A DNA stretch of 11,847 nt from an uncultured bacterium (lineage in GTDB: Bacteria > Patescibacteriota > Saccharimonadia > Saccharimonadales > Saccharimonadaceae). The position numbers were made by a program, and so were the translations under genes. Of this stretch, positions 1 through 6,614 are shown in pieces. The stretch spans positions 1-11,847 of the forward strand of contig CALMQN010000054.1 of NCBI GenBank assembly GCA_937872185.1, in the 5' to 3' direction. Positions within the stretch are counted from its first letter, which is position 1; every line of letters begins with the position of its first letter. The notes beneath the pieces were generated by a model. The model was not told where the DNA came from. It searched no databases and worked only from the letters and a program-made list of their open reading frames with translations.

Positions 1-24
1 AAATAGATTATGCTTATAGGTGAC

Positions 25-609
25 ATGGCGCATACACACACGCAGACTTTTGGATTCATTCGCAAAAAAGTAATTATTATTGTTGTCGTGATTTTGGTGG
101 TGATTGGCGTGGCCGCATTTGTGTTTCGTACGCCAATAACTGATTGGGTGAATGCAACATTTCATTTAGGAACAACCGAAGAACAAAAAACCGATGACAG
201 CACGGTAAGTAAACCAGCTCCGCTTGATGAGGCTGCCACGGCACGTATTGAAGACATTAAGACGCAGGTGAGCAGCGCTGAGAATCAAGGAAATTCAACG
301 AAGCAGGCCGAGATATACGCCGAGGCAGCATCAACAAGTACTGGTGCCGAGAAGGCGTATTATCAGGCGTCGCAGGCGACGGTGTATATGGCAGCCGGCG
401 ATTTGCAACAGGCGCTTACAACTGCCTTGTTGGCGTACGAGGCAAGTCCATCTGCGTTTACTGCTAGCGTAGTCGGAAGCGTTTATGAGCAACTTGAGAA
501 CAAGCCAAAGGCGCTTGAATACTACAAACAAGCAGTGACCTATTCGGAGGCAGACGGTAAATCCGGTCTTGGTGATTATTATCGCTATAAGGTAGAGGAG
601 CTGAAGTGA
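25..609 (+). CDS. Membrane-anchored protein with TPR-like C-terminal half
   Basis: Predicted 194-residue protein. A short polar, His/Thr-containing N-terminus is followed by a strongly hydrophobic segment at about residues 15-34 (many I and V), a linker rich in charged residues and Thr, and an Ala-rich helical region from about residue 70. Within that region, pairs such as A-x-x-Y-x-x-G-x-x-x-x-A-L and N-K-P-K-A-L-E-Y-Y-K-Q-A resemble tetratricopeptide helices, so it probably binds a protein partner on the outer face of the membrane; the family is not recognised. An ATG at position 10 is also in frame, but the ATG at 25 is preceded by AGGTGA (18-23), which fits the 3' part of the Shine-Dalgarno complement, so I prefer 25. 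The stop overlaps the GTG of the next gene by 4 bp (GTGA), so the two are probably translationally coupled. Real promoter sequence upstream lies outside the window. Confidence 0.8.
   Translation: MAHTHTQTFGFIRKKVIIIVVVILVVIGVAAFVFRTPITDWVNATFHLGTTEEQKTDDSTVSKPAPLDEAATARIEDIKTQVSSAENQGNSTKQAEIYAEAASTSTGAEKAYYQASQATVYMAAGDLQQALTTALLAYEASPSAFTASVVGSVYEQLENKPKALEYYKQAVTYSEADGKSGLGDYYRYKVEELK
595..600 (+). promoter_or_regulatory. Shine-Dalgarno GAGGAG that fixes a GTG start
   Basis: GAGGAG lies five bases before the GTG at 606 and inside the last codons of the upstream gene. It supports GTG as the real start of the 694-residue protein. The next in-frame ATG lies well inside the signal peptide, so using it would destroy the n-region. 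Confidence 0.75.
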
Positions 610-2690
610 TCGTCAAAAGGCTATATCGGCCCATTGTCGCTTTGACGCTACTTGCATTCGCTATTCAGATTTTTGCACCAGCCATGCAGGCATCTGCATA
701 TCTGGGTCGTGCGGAACGCTATGGGTATTTCTCGAACGCAAGGCAGGGCGGTTCTGTTCCGTACTGCGATCGTAACTATTGTGGAGGGTCATGGAGCTCA
801 TACGTATTTCCGACCGTGGCAGAAGGACGCGCTATTCCATTTGCTTATGTTGGTAACTGTACAAATAAAGCGGACCTTAGCTGTGTCAACCAATTGATTG
901 GGTTGCTGCAGTGGTATAACCGACTGGACGGTAGCGGTAATGATACCGGTGATACCGCCAGGCAGATTGCGGGTGCCGGCTTTATCGTGCATACAATGTT
1001 GGGACGAGGGGGTGATACTGTCGGCGACGGCGGGCGCTACATCGGTGATACTGACTGGACAGAGCTGCGTAATCGTTTGAACAACGCCCAGCAGCAGGGT
1101 TGGATTAACTGGGACGTTGCGCATACTGCAAGCATTTCGACGTACAGTTTGGACATTGGCCAAAACTTCGGTGGGCGCAATAACTCTAACAGGGGAGATG
1201 TGGTATGGGAGGGCTCGTCGCAGTATGACCCAAATGCCATTGTTATATCGGGCCCAGGCTTCACTTATTCATTATTCCGCATATGTGCGAACCCGGGCGG
1301 TGAAAGTAATGGGTTACCTGTGGCGATTAACTTTAATTTGACACCAAACATGGATGCCAATGTAACACGCAATACCGTTGTCGAATCTGGAAGCACCATG
1401 ACGATCAATCCGACCGTTACCAATACCGGACAGACGGCATCGACGGGTGCTGCCTGGGAATTATCAAAATTTGTTGTTGCCGCATCGCCACCGGGCACGT
1501 ATCCACTAACGCTTCAGACCAATAACAGTACGCCGCAAGCGCACTATGGCAATGCCTGGACGAAACTTGATGGGGGCACGACGGCTTTTCCAACGGGTGG
1601 GCCGACAGCAGTATCGACCGCCGCAATAAAAGCCCAAACCATTGGGGCCTATCCGTCCGGCACAAAGATATGTTTTGCATTATCGGTTAGACCTTATACC
1701 CAGGACGATGGGCGTTGGCGTCATTCCGAACCGTTTTGTGTACTAATCGGCAAAAAACCAAAAACGCAGGTGCATGCGGGCGATTTGTCGGTGGGCAAGT
1801 CGTTCCTGGGCGCGGGATCAGTCAGTTCGAAGGTACTGACGGCACGGTCCGACAAGCAGATTGCTGGTGTGACGCGCAGCTTTGGCAGTTGGATTGAATA
1901 CGGCATTTTCGCCAGTGGCGCAGTGACGGGCGCAGCTTCGGGATCAGCCTATGCCGGCCCTGGTCTGTTGAGCGCGACTAACTGTAATGTCGCGACACTG
2001 ACCCCATCGAATGTGACGTCTGGCCGCGGTGTGCCAAGTTGTACCAACCGGACAGCGACCGGTAGTTATGCGACGTCACGTTCAATACCCGATGTCACCG
2101 CCAATTATCCTGGCACGGGCACGGTGATTGCCGCGGGATCAGTCGTGGCAAACAGCCTGACCGCATCGGGTACGTATATCGGCAGTAAGTCCGGTGATTT
2201 AAGCCTGTCGGCCAGCACCTTGTCGCCTGGTAAATCGATTATCCTGAAGGTTAGTGGCACCGTGACGATCACGGGCAACCAGACGTATTCGCCTGGCCCT
2301 TACACGGCAATTGACCAACTGCCACAATTGGTGATTATTGCCGATAAAATTATTGTACAAAGTACTGTTACCCAGGTTGACGGTTGGCTGATCGCAAACG
2401 GCGCTCAGGGAATTGTCGAAACCTGCGACACCGGATCGGCGACATATGTGCTGACCGGCGCACAGCGACTGACTAGTGCCAAATGTAACACCAAGCTAAC
2501 CGTTAATGGGCCAGTTATGGCGAAACATTTGTGGTTGCGACGCACATTTGGTGCAGATCTTGCCACAGCTGCCGAACCGGCAGAAGTCTTTAACCTTCGC
2601 CCAGATACCTATTTGTGGGCCAAAGCGCAGGGCGATGCTAACAGCCGCGTCCAAACGGTGTATACCACCGAATTACCACCACGTTTGTAA
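606..2690 (+). CDS. Large secreted multidomain surface protein (unknown function)
   Basis: Predicted 694 residues, GTG start. Residues 1-31 look like a Sec signal peptide: K/R-rich n-region, hydrophobic core, then a QASA motif giving cleavage after Ala31. Residues about 32-235 form a Cys-containing domain (C-x4-C-G-G and two further Cys) that I do not recognise. About 236-380 reads as a beta-sandwich with a T-V-T-N-T-G-Q motif like CARDB/DUF11-type extracellular domains. After a K-K-P-K-T-Q-V junction (K383/K384), residues about 384-694 are a beta-rich domain, with alternating hydrophobics (T-V-T-I-T-G, L-V-I-I-A-D-K-I) suggesting a parallel beta-helix-like fold, and two Cys pairs, C460/C479 and C607/C627. 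This last part is paralogous to the next gene. No sortase motif or C-terminal membrane helix is visible, so how it is retained is unknown. A surface, adhesive or pilus-associated role is inferred from export and from its place directly upstream of the pilus operon. Confidence 0.85.
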   Translation: MIVKRLYRPIVALTLLAFAIQIFAPAMQASAYLGRAERYGYFSNARQGGSVPYCDRNYCGGSWSSYVFPTVAEGRAIPFAYVGNCTNKADLSCVNQLIGLLQWYNRLDGSGNDTGDTARQIAGAGFIVHTMLGRGGDTVGDGGRYIGDTDWTELRNRLNNAQQQGWINWDVAHTASISTYSLDIGQNFGGRNNSNRGDVVWEGSSQYDPNAIVISGPGFTYSLFRICANPGGESNGLPVAINFNLTPNMDANVTRNTVVESGSTMTINPTVTNTGQTASTGAAWELSKFVVAASPPGTYPLTLQTNNSTPQAHYGNAWTKLDGGTTAFPTGGPTAVSTAAIKAQTIGAYPSGTKICFALSVRPYTQDDGRWRHSEPFCVLIGKKPKTQVHAGDLSVGKSFLGAGSVSSKVLTARSDKQIAGVTRSFGSWIEYGIFASGAVTGAASGSAYAGPGLLSATNCNVATLTPSNVTSGRGVPSCTNRTATGSYATSRSIPDVTANYPGTGTVIAAGSVVANSLTASGTYIGSKSGDLSLSASTLSPGKSIILKVSGTVTITGNQTYSPGPYTAIDQLPQLVIIADKIIVQSTVTQVDGWLIANGAQGIVETCDTGSATYVLTGAQRLTSAKCNTKLTVNGPVMAKHLWLRRTFGADLATAAEPAEVFNLRPDTYLWAKAQGDANSRVQTVYTTELPPRL
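1755..2687 (+). repeat. Paralogous domain copy 1 (intragenic)
   Basis: This segment encodes the C-terminal domain that recurs in the next gene at 2924-3796. Shared landmarks, in order, are F-G-S-W-I-E-Y-G-I-F, A-G-P-G, R-S-[IL]-P-D-V, S-G-D-L, P-G-K-S-I-I, T-V-T-I-T-G-N-Q-T-Y, A-I-D-Q-L-P-Q-L-V-I-I-A, G-I-V-E-T-C-D-T and L-W-L-R-R-T. Many codons differ only at the third base, so the duplication is old and under protein-level constraint. Confidence 0.9.
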
Positions 2691-2755
2691 CGTGAGCCGC
2701 ATACGCTTCTGTAGTAAGATAGACCTAGATAATTATGAATGGGCGGGTGGATAGT

Positions 2756-3799
2756 ATGAAGCGCGGGATGGCTATAATAGGCGTCGCTATGATCGGATTG
2801 TTGCTGGTAGCGGGCGCTGTCTTTGTTGCCTCTGGTGGATTGAATCCTAGTACGCCGATATCCACCGATTTGCTACCAGTTGCTTGTACTGATTGTAGCG
2901 TGGTGAATGACAGTGGTGTCAGTAAGCCGACTGTTCAGGTATGGGGTGGTGATGTTCGCACGGCAGGAGACGTTAGGACCAGCACGACCAGCCAAAAAGT
3001 CGCATTGGTCCCACGGACCTTTGGCAGCTGGATTGAATATGGGATATTTGTAGCGGGTGCGGTTGAAGGCGCAGGATCGGGCGCGACGTTGGCGGGCCCG
3101 GGCCAGGCTCATTCGTCGGCCTGCAAACGAGCGTCGCTGACATTCGTAAACACCGATGACACCGGCTGTACCGCTGCGACAATGGTCGGGCAGTATAATT
3201 CGGCGCGTTCTTTGCCTGACGTCGCCGCGGCATTCCCCGGCGGCAGCCCAATGATTGTATTTGGCCCTGTCATTGCCGACAGTCTGCTGACGAGTGGCGG
3301 AACGTATGTCGGTACCCATAGCGGTGATCTGACACTGGCAGCGAGTGTCTTGCAGCCAGGTAAATCGATTATTATTAAGACGACTGGGACGGTGACTATT
3401 ACGGGCAACCAGACATACGCCTTGGGCCCGTACGCGGCGATTGACCAATTGCCGCAACTGGTCATTATCGCCAATAAAATTGTGATTGAAAGTAGCGTGA
3501 CGCAAGTTGATGCTTGGATTGTTGGCAGTGGCGCAGATGGTATCGTCGAGACCTGCGATACGGACTCGCCGACCTATGAGCTATCTGGTGGCCAGCGTCT
3601 GACGAGTACGGTTTGTGCCCGTCCACTACAGATTAATGGGCCGATTATTGCGAAAGCTTTGTGGCTGCGGCGTACGGCCAATGGCGGTCCCGCAGAAGTT
3701 ATTAACCTACGCCCTGATGCCTATTTGTGGGCACGGGCACAGGCTGTGGCGAGCGGTCGATTGCAAACGACCTCCACGAACGAACTTTCACCTCGATAA
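2756..3799 (+). CDS. Membrane-anchored paralogue of the upstream surface protein
   Basis: Predicted 347 residues. The start at 2756 is preferred over the in-frame ATG at 2735 because GGGTGG (2745-2750) sits five bases ahead of it, and it gives a clean M-K-R-G n-region followed by a hydrophobic stretch at about residues 5-27 (uncleaved anchor or signal peptide). A short stalk contains a CxxC (C44/C47). From K57 (K-P-T-V-Q-V-W-G-G-D) to the end, the protein aligns with the last ~310 residues of the 694-residue neighbour, including Cys pairs C123/C138 and C267/C287. It lacks the neighbour's N-terminal and sandwich domains, so it is the minimal version: anchor plus beta-rich domain. The family is not recognised beyond this paralogy. 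An extracytoplasmic location is well supported; a role with the pilus is inferred from position only. Confidence 0.85.
   Translation: MKRGMAIIGVAMIGLLLVAGAVFVASGGLNPSTPISTDLLPVACTDCSVVNDSGVSKPTVQVWGGDVRTAGDVRTSTTSQKVALVPRTFGSWIEYGIFVAGAVEGAGSGATLAGPGQAHSSACKRASLTFVNTDDTGCTAATMVGQYNSARSLPDVAAAFPGGSPMIVFGPVIADSLLTSGGTYVGTHSGDLTLAASVLQPGKSIIIKTTGTVTITGNQTYALGPYAAIDQLPQLVIIANKIVIESSVTQVDAWIVGSGADGIVETCDTDSPTYELSGGQRLTSTVCARPLQINGPIIAKALWLRRTANGGPAEVINLRPDAYLWARAQAVASGRLQTTSTNELSPR
2924..3796 (+). repeat. Paralogous domain copy 2 (intragenic)
   Basis: Second copy of the domain encoded at 1755-2687. The Cys pair nearest the C-terminus has the same spacing in both copies (20 residues apart). The first pair is 15 residues apart here and 19 in copy 1, so loops vary while the framework is kept. 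Confidence 0.9.
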
Positions 3800-3815
3800 T
3801 AAATCGACGTGGCGC

Positions 3816-3845
3816 TTGCTTTTACGCTTACGCTTTCGGTATAAT
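3816..3845 (+). promoter_or_regulatory. Sigma70-type promoter of the pilM operon
   Basis: TTGCTT (3816-3821) and a perfect TATAAT (3840-3845) are separated by 18 bp in the gap between the surface-protein gene and pilM. The spacer contains a tandem TTACGC-TTACGC (3822-3833). A transcript would be expected to begin near 3851-3854, only about 2-5 bases before the pilM ATG at 3856, so the mRNA would be leaderless or nearly so. The hexamers are seen in the sequence; the start site is inferred. Confidence 0.75.
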
Positions 3846-3855
3846 GATAACCAAT

Positions 3856-4902
3856 ATGGCATTACTAAAAGGAGTGGGCGACTTTTTTGCTCTAGACATC
3901 GGGACAAATGCGGTTCGCGTTGTTCAGTTGGCTCAAACAGGGCCTGATAGTTGGTCGCTCCAACACTTTGGATATGCACCTTTGGACGAAAAAACAGCTG
4001 CCAGTGGATCGGCTGAAGCACAGCGACGACTGGGCGAGATTATCATGACCGCTGTTGGTCAAAGCGGCATCAAAGAAAAGAACGTGGCGATTGGTCTGCC
4101 ATCAAGCAAGACGTTTACGACGGTGATTGACGTGCCAATGATGGGCGAAGCCGAACTGAAAAGCACCATTAAGTATCAAATTGACCAATATATTCCGATG
4201 GCAATCGACGAAACAAAGGTTGACTGGGCGCTGTTGGGACAATCACTGCACGATCCCAAGCAACAAGAAGTATTGTTGGCGAGCACCGCTAATGCCTATG
4301 CTGAAGAACGACTGGAATTTATCGAAAGCTTGGGTCTGAACGTTATTGCTGCCGAACCTGACCCATTGGCCATGATTCGCGCGCTGTTACCGGCTGGCAT
4401 CAAGGATGCTCGGCTGATTATTGACGTTGGCGAACAATCAACCGATCTTGCGATTACGTATGGCGACAGCCCGCGATTGGTGCGTAGTATTCCAATGGGG
4501 CTACAGTCGCTGATTAAGGCTGCTGTTCAAAACCTCAACGTCCAGGAAGACCAAGCTCGTCAGTTCATCATCAAGTTTGGTCTGGCACCAGATCGTCTGG
4601 AAGGCCAAGTTTACCGCGCGATCGAAGGCACATTGGATAATTTTGCGGCTGAACTGGTTAAATCAATCAAGTTTTTCCAAACGCGTTATCCAAATACGCC
4701 AGTGGGCGGCATTCTGCTGTCAGGTTTTTCGGCCGTGGTCCCGCAGTTTGGTGAATATGTGACCGCTAAAACAGGTATTGCTTCAAGTATTGCCAATCCG
4801 TGGCAAAAAGTTCGTGTTGCCCAAGCAGACCAACAGCAATTAGGCAGTGTGGCATCAGAGTTTGCTGCCGTTATTGGACTGGCGCAGCGGAGGAACAAGT
4901 AA
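3856..4902 (+). CDS. pilM: PilM, actin-like type IV pilus assembly protein
   Basis: Predicted 348 residues, close to the usual PilM length. PilM is a cytoplasmic actin-fold ATPase that binds the N-terminal tail of PilN and links the pilus motor to the inner-membrane alignment complex. The actin-fold signatures are visible: phosphate-1 F-A-L-D-I-G-T-N (D14), phosphate-2 I-I-D-V-G-E-Q-S-T-D (D190) and the adenosine-loop G-G-I-L-L-S-G-F-S-A (284 onward). The open frame extends upstream through the previous gene's stop region, but the promoter -10 at 3840-3845 rules out starts before it. ATG 3844 would fall inside the -10 element, so ATG 3856 is chosen. No Shine-Dalgarno precedes it, consistent with near-leaderless initiation. 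The stop overlaps the next start by one base (TAATG). Confidence 0.93.
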   Translation: MALLKGVGDFFALDIGTNAVRVVQLAQTGPDSWSLQHFGYAPLDEKTAASGSAEAQRRLGEIIMTAVGQSGIKEKNVAIGLPSSKTFTTVIDVPMMGEAELKSTIKYQIDQYIPMAIDETKVDWALLGQSLHDPKQQEVLLASTANAYAEERLEFIESLGLNVIAAEPDPLAMIRALLPAGIKDARLIIDVGEQSTDLAITYGDSPRLVRSIPMGLQSLIKAAVQNLNVQEDQARQFIIKFGLAPDRLEGQVYRAIEGTLDNFAAELVKSIKFFQTRYPNTPVGGILLSGFSAVVPQFGEYVTAKTGIASSIANPWQKVRVAQADQQQLGSVASEFAAVIGLAQRRNK

Positions 4903-5627
4903 TGATTGAAATCAACCTTGTCCCGGATGTTAAACAAGAACTGATCAAAGCGCAGCGTGTTCGTGCCACCGTTGTATCGTTTTCGATCCTTATCGGATTT
5001 ATTGCAGCGGCCATTGTGACGCTTCTTGCGATTTATGCCTTTGGTATTCAAACAGTTCGCGGTGTGGTTGCTGACGATGCAATTGATAAGGGTGGCAAGC
5101 AGCTAGCCAGCGTTGAAGATTTATCAAAAACATTGACCATTCAAAATCAGTTAACGAAGATTTCAGGCCAACATGACGACAAAAAGATCGATTCGCGCAT
5201 TTTTGATTTGTTGCTGGCGGTTATCCCACCATCACCAAACGATGTCCAGATATCTAACCTGACGATTGACGCCGCAGCTGGCACGATTGAAATGGAGGGC
5301 CAGGCTAGCAACAGTTATGCTGCAGTTGAGGTGTTCCGTAAGACGATCGAAGGCGCCAAGGTAAAATATGACGGCACTGATGGATCACAGGAAGTCATTT
5401 TGGCATCTAATGTCAGTACGGGCGATACCAGCTACGGTGAAGATTCGACTGGCGCCAAGGTACTGCGATTTACTCTGACATTTACGTATGCATCCGAACT
5501 GTTTTCGCCAGCGTCAAAGAATGCCCAAGTGGTGATTAGCACTAATGGTAACGCAACCGATTCATACCTTGGTGTTCCAAAGAGCATCTTTGTTGATCGT
5601 GCCGTTGATATTCAGGGGGGTAATTAA
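4902..5627 (+). CDS. pilN: PilN, inner-membrane alignment protein
   Basis: Predicted 241 residues. It opens with M-I-E-I-N-L-V-P, the PilN I-N-L-[LV]-P tail that docks into PilM, followed by a membrane helix at about residues 24-48, a short helical stretch, and an extracytoplasmic alpha/beta domain with the T-I-E-M-E-G-Q-A-S-N-S-Y pattern typical of PilN (ferredoxin-like fold). GGAGG at 4889-4893 lies eight bases before the ATG. PilN pairs with PilO to form the periplasmic or extracytoplasmic part of the alignment complex. It is somewhat longer than common proteobacterial PilN, and the last ~45 residues (after F-T-Y-A-S-E-L-F) look like a lineage-specific extension. No cysteine is present. 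Confidence 0.88.
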   Translation: MIEINLVPDVKQELIKAQRVRATVVSFSILIGFIAAAIVTLLAIYAFGIQTVRGVVADDAIDKGGKQLASVEDLSKTLTIQNQLTKISGQHDDKKIDSRIFDLLLAVIPPSPNDVQISNLTIDAAAGTIEMEGQASNSYAAVEVFRKTIEGAKVKYDGTDGSQEVILASNVSTGDTSYGEDSTGAKVLRFTLTFTYASELFSPASKNAQVVISTNGNATDSYLGVPKSIFVDRAVDIQGGN

Positions 5628-5628
5628 T

Positions 5629-6321
5629 ATGCAACCAAAAGACGCCGCGATTCGTAAGCGAACGCAGATCAGTAAGGCCAGCCGTACGATGTTTGTATGG
5701 GTTGCGGGTGTGTCCGTTGTTCTTGGCTTTGCCCTTGTTGGATCACTGTTTTTGGTACAAAAGATTGTCTTTAATGAAAAAGTGTTGGCCGAAAAAGATA
5801 AGACTGTTGCGATATTAAAAACCAATAATGCCAACGTCAAAGAGCTTGAAGCCCAAGTGCGTGTGCTTGATAGCAACGAGGCATTGACCAACGCCAAGGC
5901 AAAATCTGACGATCAGACGCTACAGGTAATTTTGGACGCACTGCCATCAGATGCAAACTCATTGGCGCTAGGCGCATCGTTACAGGGTAAGTTATTGGCG
6001 GGCATTTCAGGGTTATCAATCGAGTCGCTTCAGGTCACCCCTGTCGTTGGTGTCGAAACACTGTTTGCTGACCCGTCCGTCCAAGACGCGGGAGCGACGT
6101 CGACAGGATCATCAGAGATATCATTTAGGTTTTCAGTGAGTGGTAGCGAAGCGGCACTCAAAGAGGCCTTGCAGCGCCTGGAACGATCGATTCGTGCCAT
6201 TGATGTATTGTCACTGACAATCGAAAGCCAGGGCACGGCCCGCGTGCTGACCGTTCAGGCTCGTGCGTTTTACGAACCAACACGCGTAGTGCAATTGCAA
6301 GATAAGGTGGTGAAATCATGA
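5629..6321 (+). CDS. pilO: PilO-like inner-membrane alignment protein
   Basis: Predicted 230 residues. A basic cytoplasmic N-terminus (residues 1-20) is followed by a membrane helix at about 22-46, a coiled-coil-like stretch rich in K, E, A and L (about 48-92), a disordered Thr/Ser/Gly loop (about 160-166) and a C-terminal alpha/beta domain. In that domain the pattern S-F-R-F-S-V-S-G, then A-L-Q-R-L-E-R, then L-S-L-T-I matches the PilO ferredoxin-like domain. AGGGGGG (5614-5620) lies eight bases upstream of ATG 5629, which begins two bases after the pilN stop. Partner of PilN. PilO sequences diverge fast, so the assignment leans on topology plus gene order. Confidence 0.82.
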   Translation: MQPKDAAIRKRTQISKASRTMFVWVAGVSVVLGFALVGSLFLVQKIVFNEKVLAEKDKTVAILKTNNANVKELEAQVRVLDSNEALTNAKAKSDDQTLQVILDALPSDANSLALGASLQGKLLAGISGLSIESLQVTPVVGVETLFADPSVQDAGATSTGSSEISFRFSVSGSEAALKEALQRLERSIRAIDVLSLTIESQGTARVLTVQARAFYEPTRVVQLQDKVVKS

Positions 6322-6602
6322 AAAAAACTGACATCGCAATGATTATCTTTATCGCATCGGTTAGTATTGTCGTGGCATATGTTGTTGGCAATGCGGTATT
6401 TGGCGGTATGTCCGGCAATAGCGCAAAGGTGAAAACGATCGAAAAGATCGATGCGACGATTGTCGAACCAAGCAGTGACATTTTTAACAAGAGTGCTATT
6501 AACCCTGCGGTTGAAGTGCAGATTAACGGTACTGATAAGAGTACTACGACAACCACTACGACAACGACAACAACAACCGACACGACGTCGGAAACGCAGT
6601 AG
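6318..6602 (+). CDS. Small membrane protein with poly-Thr tail, in the pilP position
   Basis: Predicted 94 residues: a short basic N-terminus (M-K-K), a hydrophobic helix at about 6-31, a linker of ~45 residues, and a C-terminal tail with twelve consecutive Thr followed by D-T-T-S-E-T-Q. ATG overlaps the pilO stop (ATGA), with AAGGTGG (6304-6310) seven bases upstream, so it is coupled to pilO. In proteobacteria pilP would follow pilO, but this protein has no lipobox Cys and no PilP beta-sandwich, and no secretin gene is in view to need one. The tail is presumably outside the membrane and could span or attach to the cell wall, or be glycosylated. The function is unknown; a link to pilus assembly is inferred from operon position. 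Confidence 0.8.
   Translation: MKKTDIAMIIFIASVSIVVAYVVGNAVFGGMSGNSAKVKTIEKIDATIVEPSSDIFNKSAINPAVEVQINGTDKSTTTTTTTTTTTTDTTSETQ
6543..6578 (+). repeat. Thr12 ACN codon tract
   Basis: Twelve consecutive threonine codons using all of ACT, ACG, ACA and ACC, so it is a protein-level homopolymer, not a pure DNA microsatellite. Mixed third bases reduce slippage, although a short run of ACA/ACG alternation remains. Confidence 0.9.
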
Positions 6603-6614
6603 GGGTGTGACCAG

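Noticed and set aside
2685..2733. Possible promoter between the two surface-protein genes (TTGTAA at 2685-2690 with TAAGAT at 2715-2720, or GATAAT at 2728-2733).
   Set aside because: The spacings are wrong (24 bp or more) and no better -35 is present, so I cannot support it. The gene may be co-transcribed with the upstream one.
2769..2791. A TATAAT (2773-2778) with an in-frame ATG ten bases later (2789), mimicking the leaderless geometry at pilM.
   Set aside because: It lies within the signal/anchor sequence of the 347-residue protein, starting there would remove the basic n-region, and no -35 is found at 16-19 bp. The ATG at 2756 has a Shine-Dalgarno.
2873..3505. Minus-strand 210-residue open frame.
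   Set aside because: It is antisense to the paralogous beta-rich domain, whose coding potential is shown by its conservation with the neighbour gene. The Arg/Cys-rich translation looks like an artefact.
3727..3855. Upstream extension of the pilM reading frame through the end of the previous gene.
   Set aside because: It overlaps the coding end of the paralogue in another frame and spans the promoter; the encoded residues do not resemble PilM, which begins properly at 3856.
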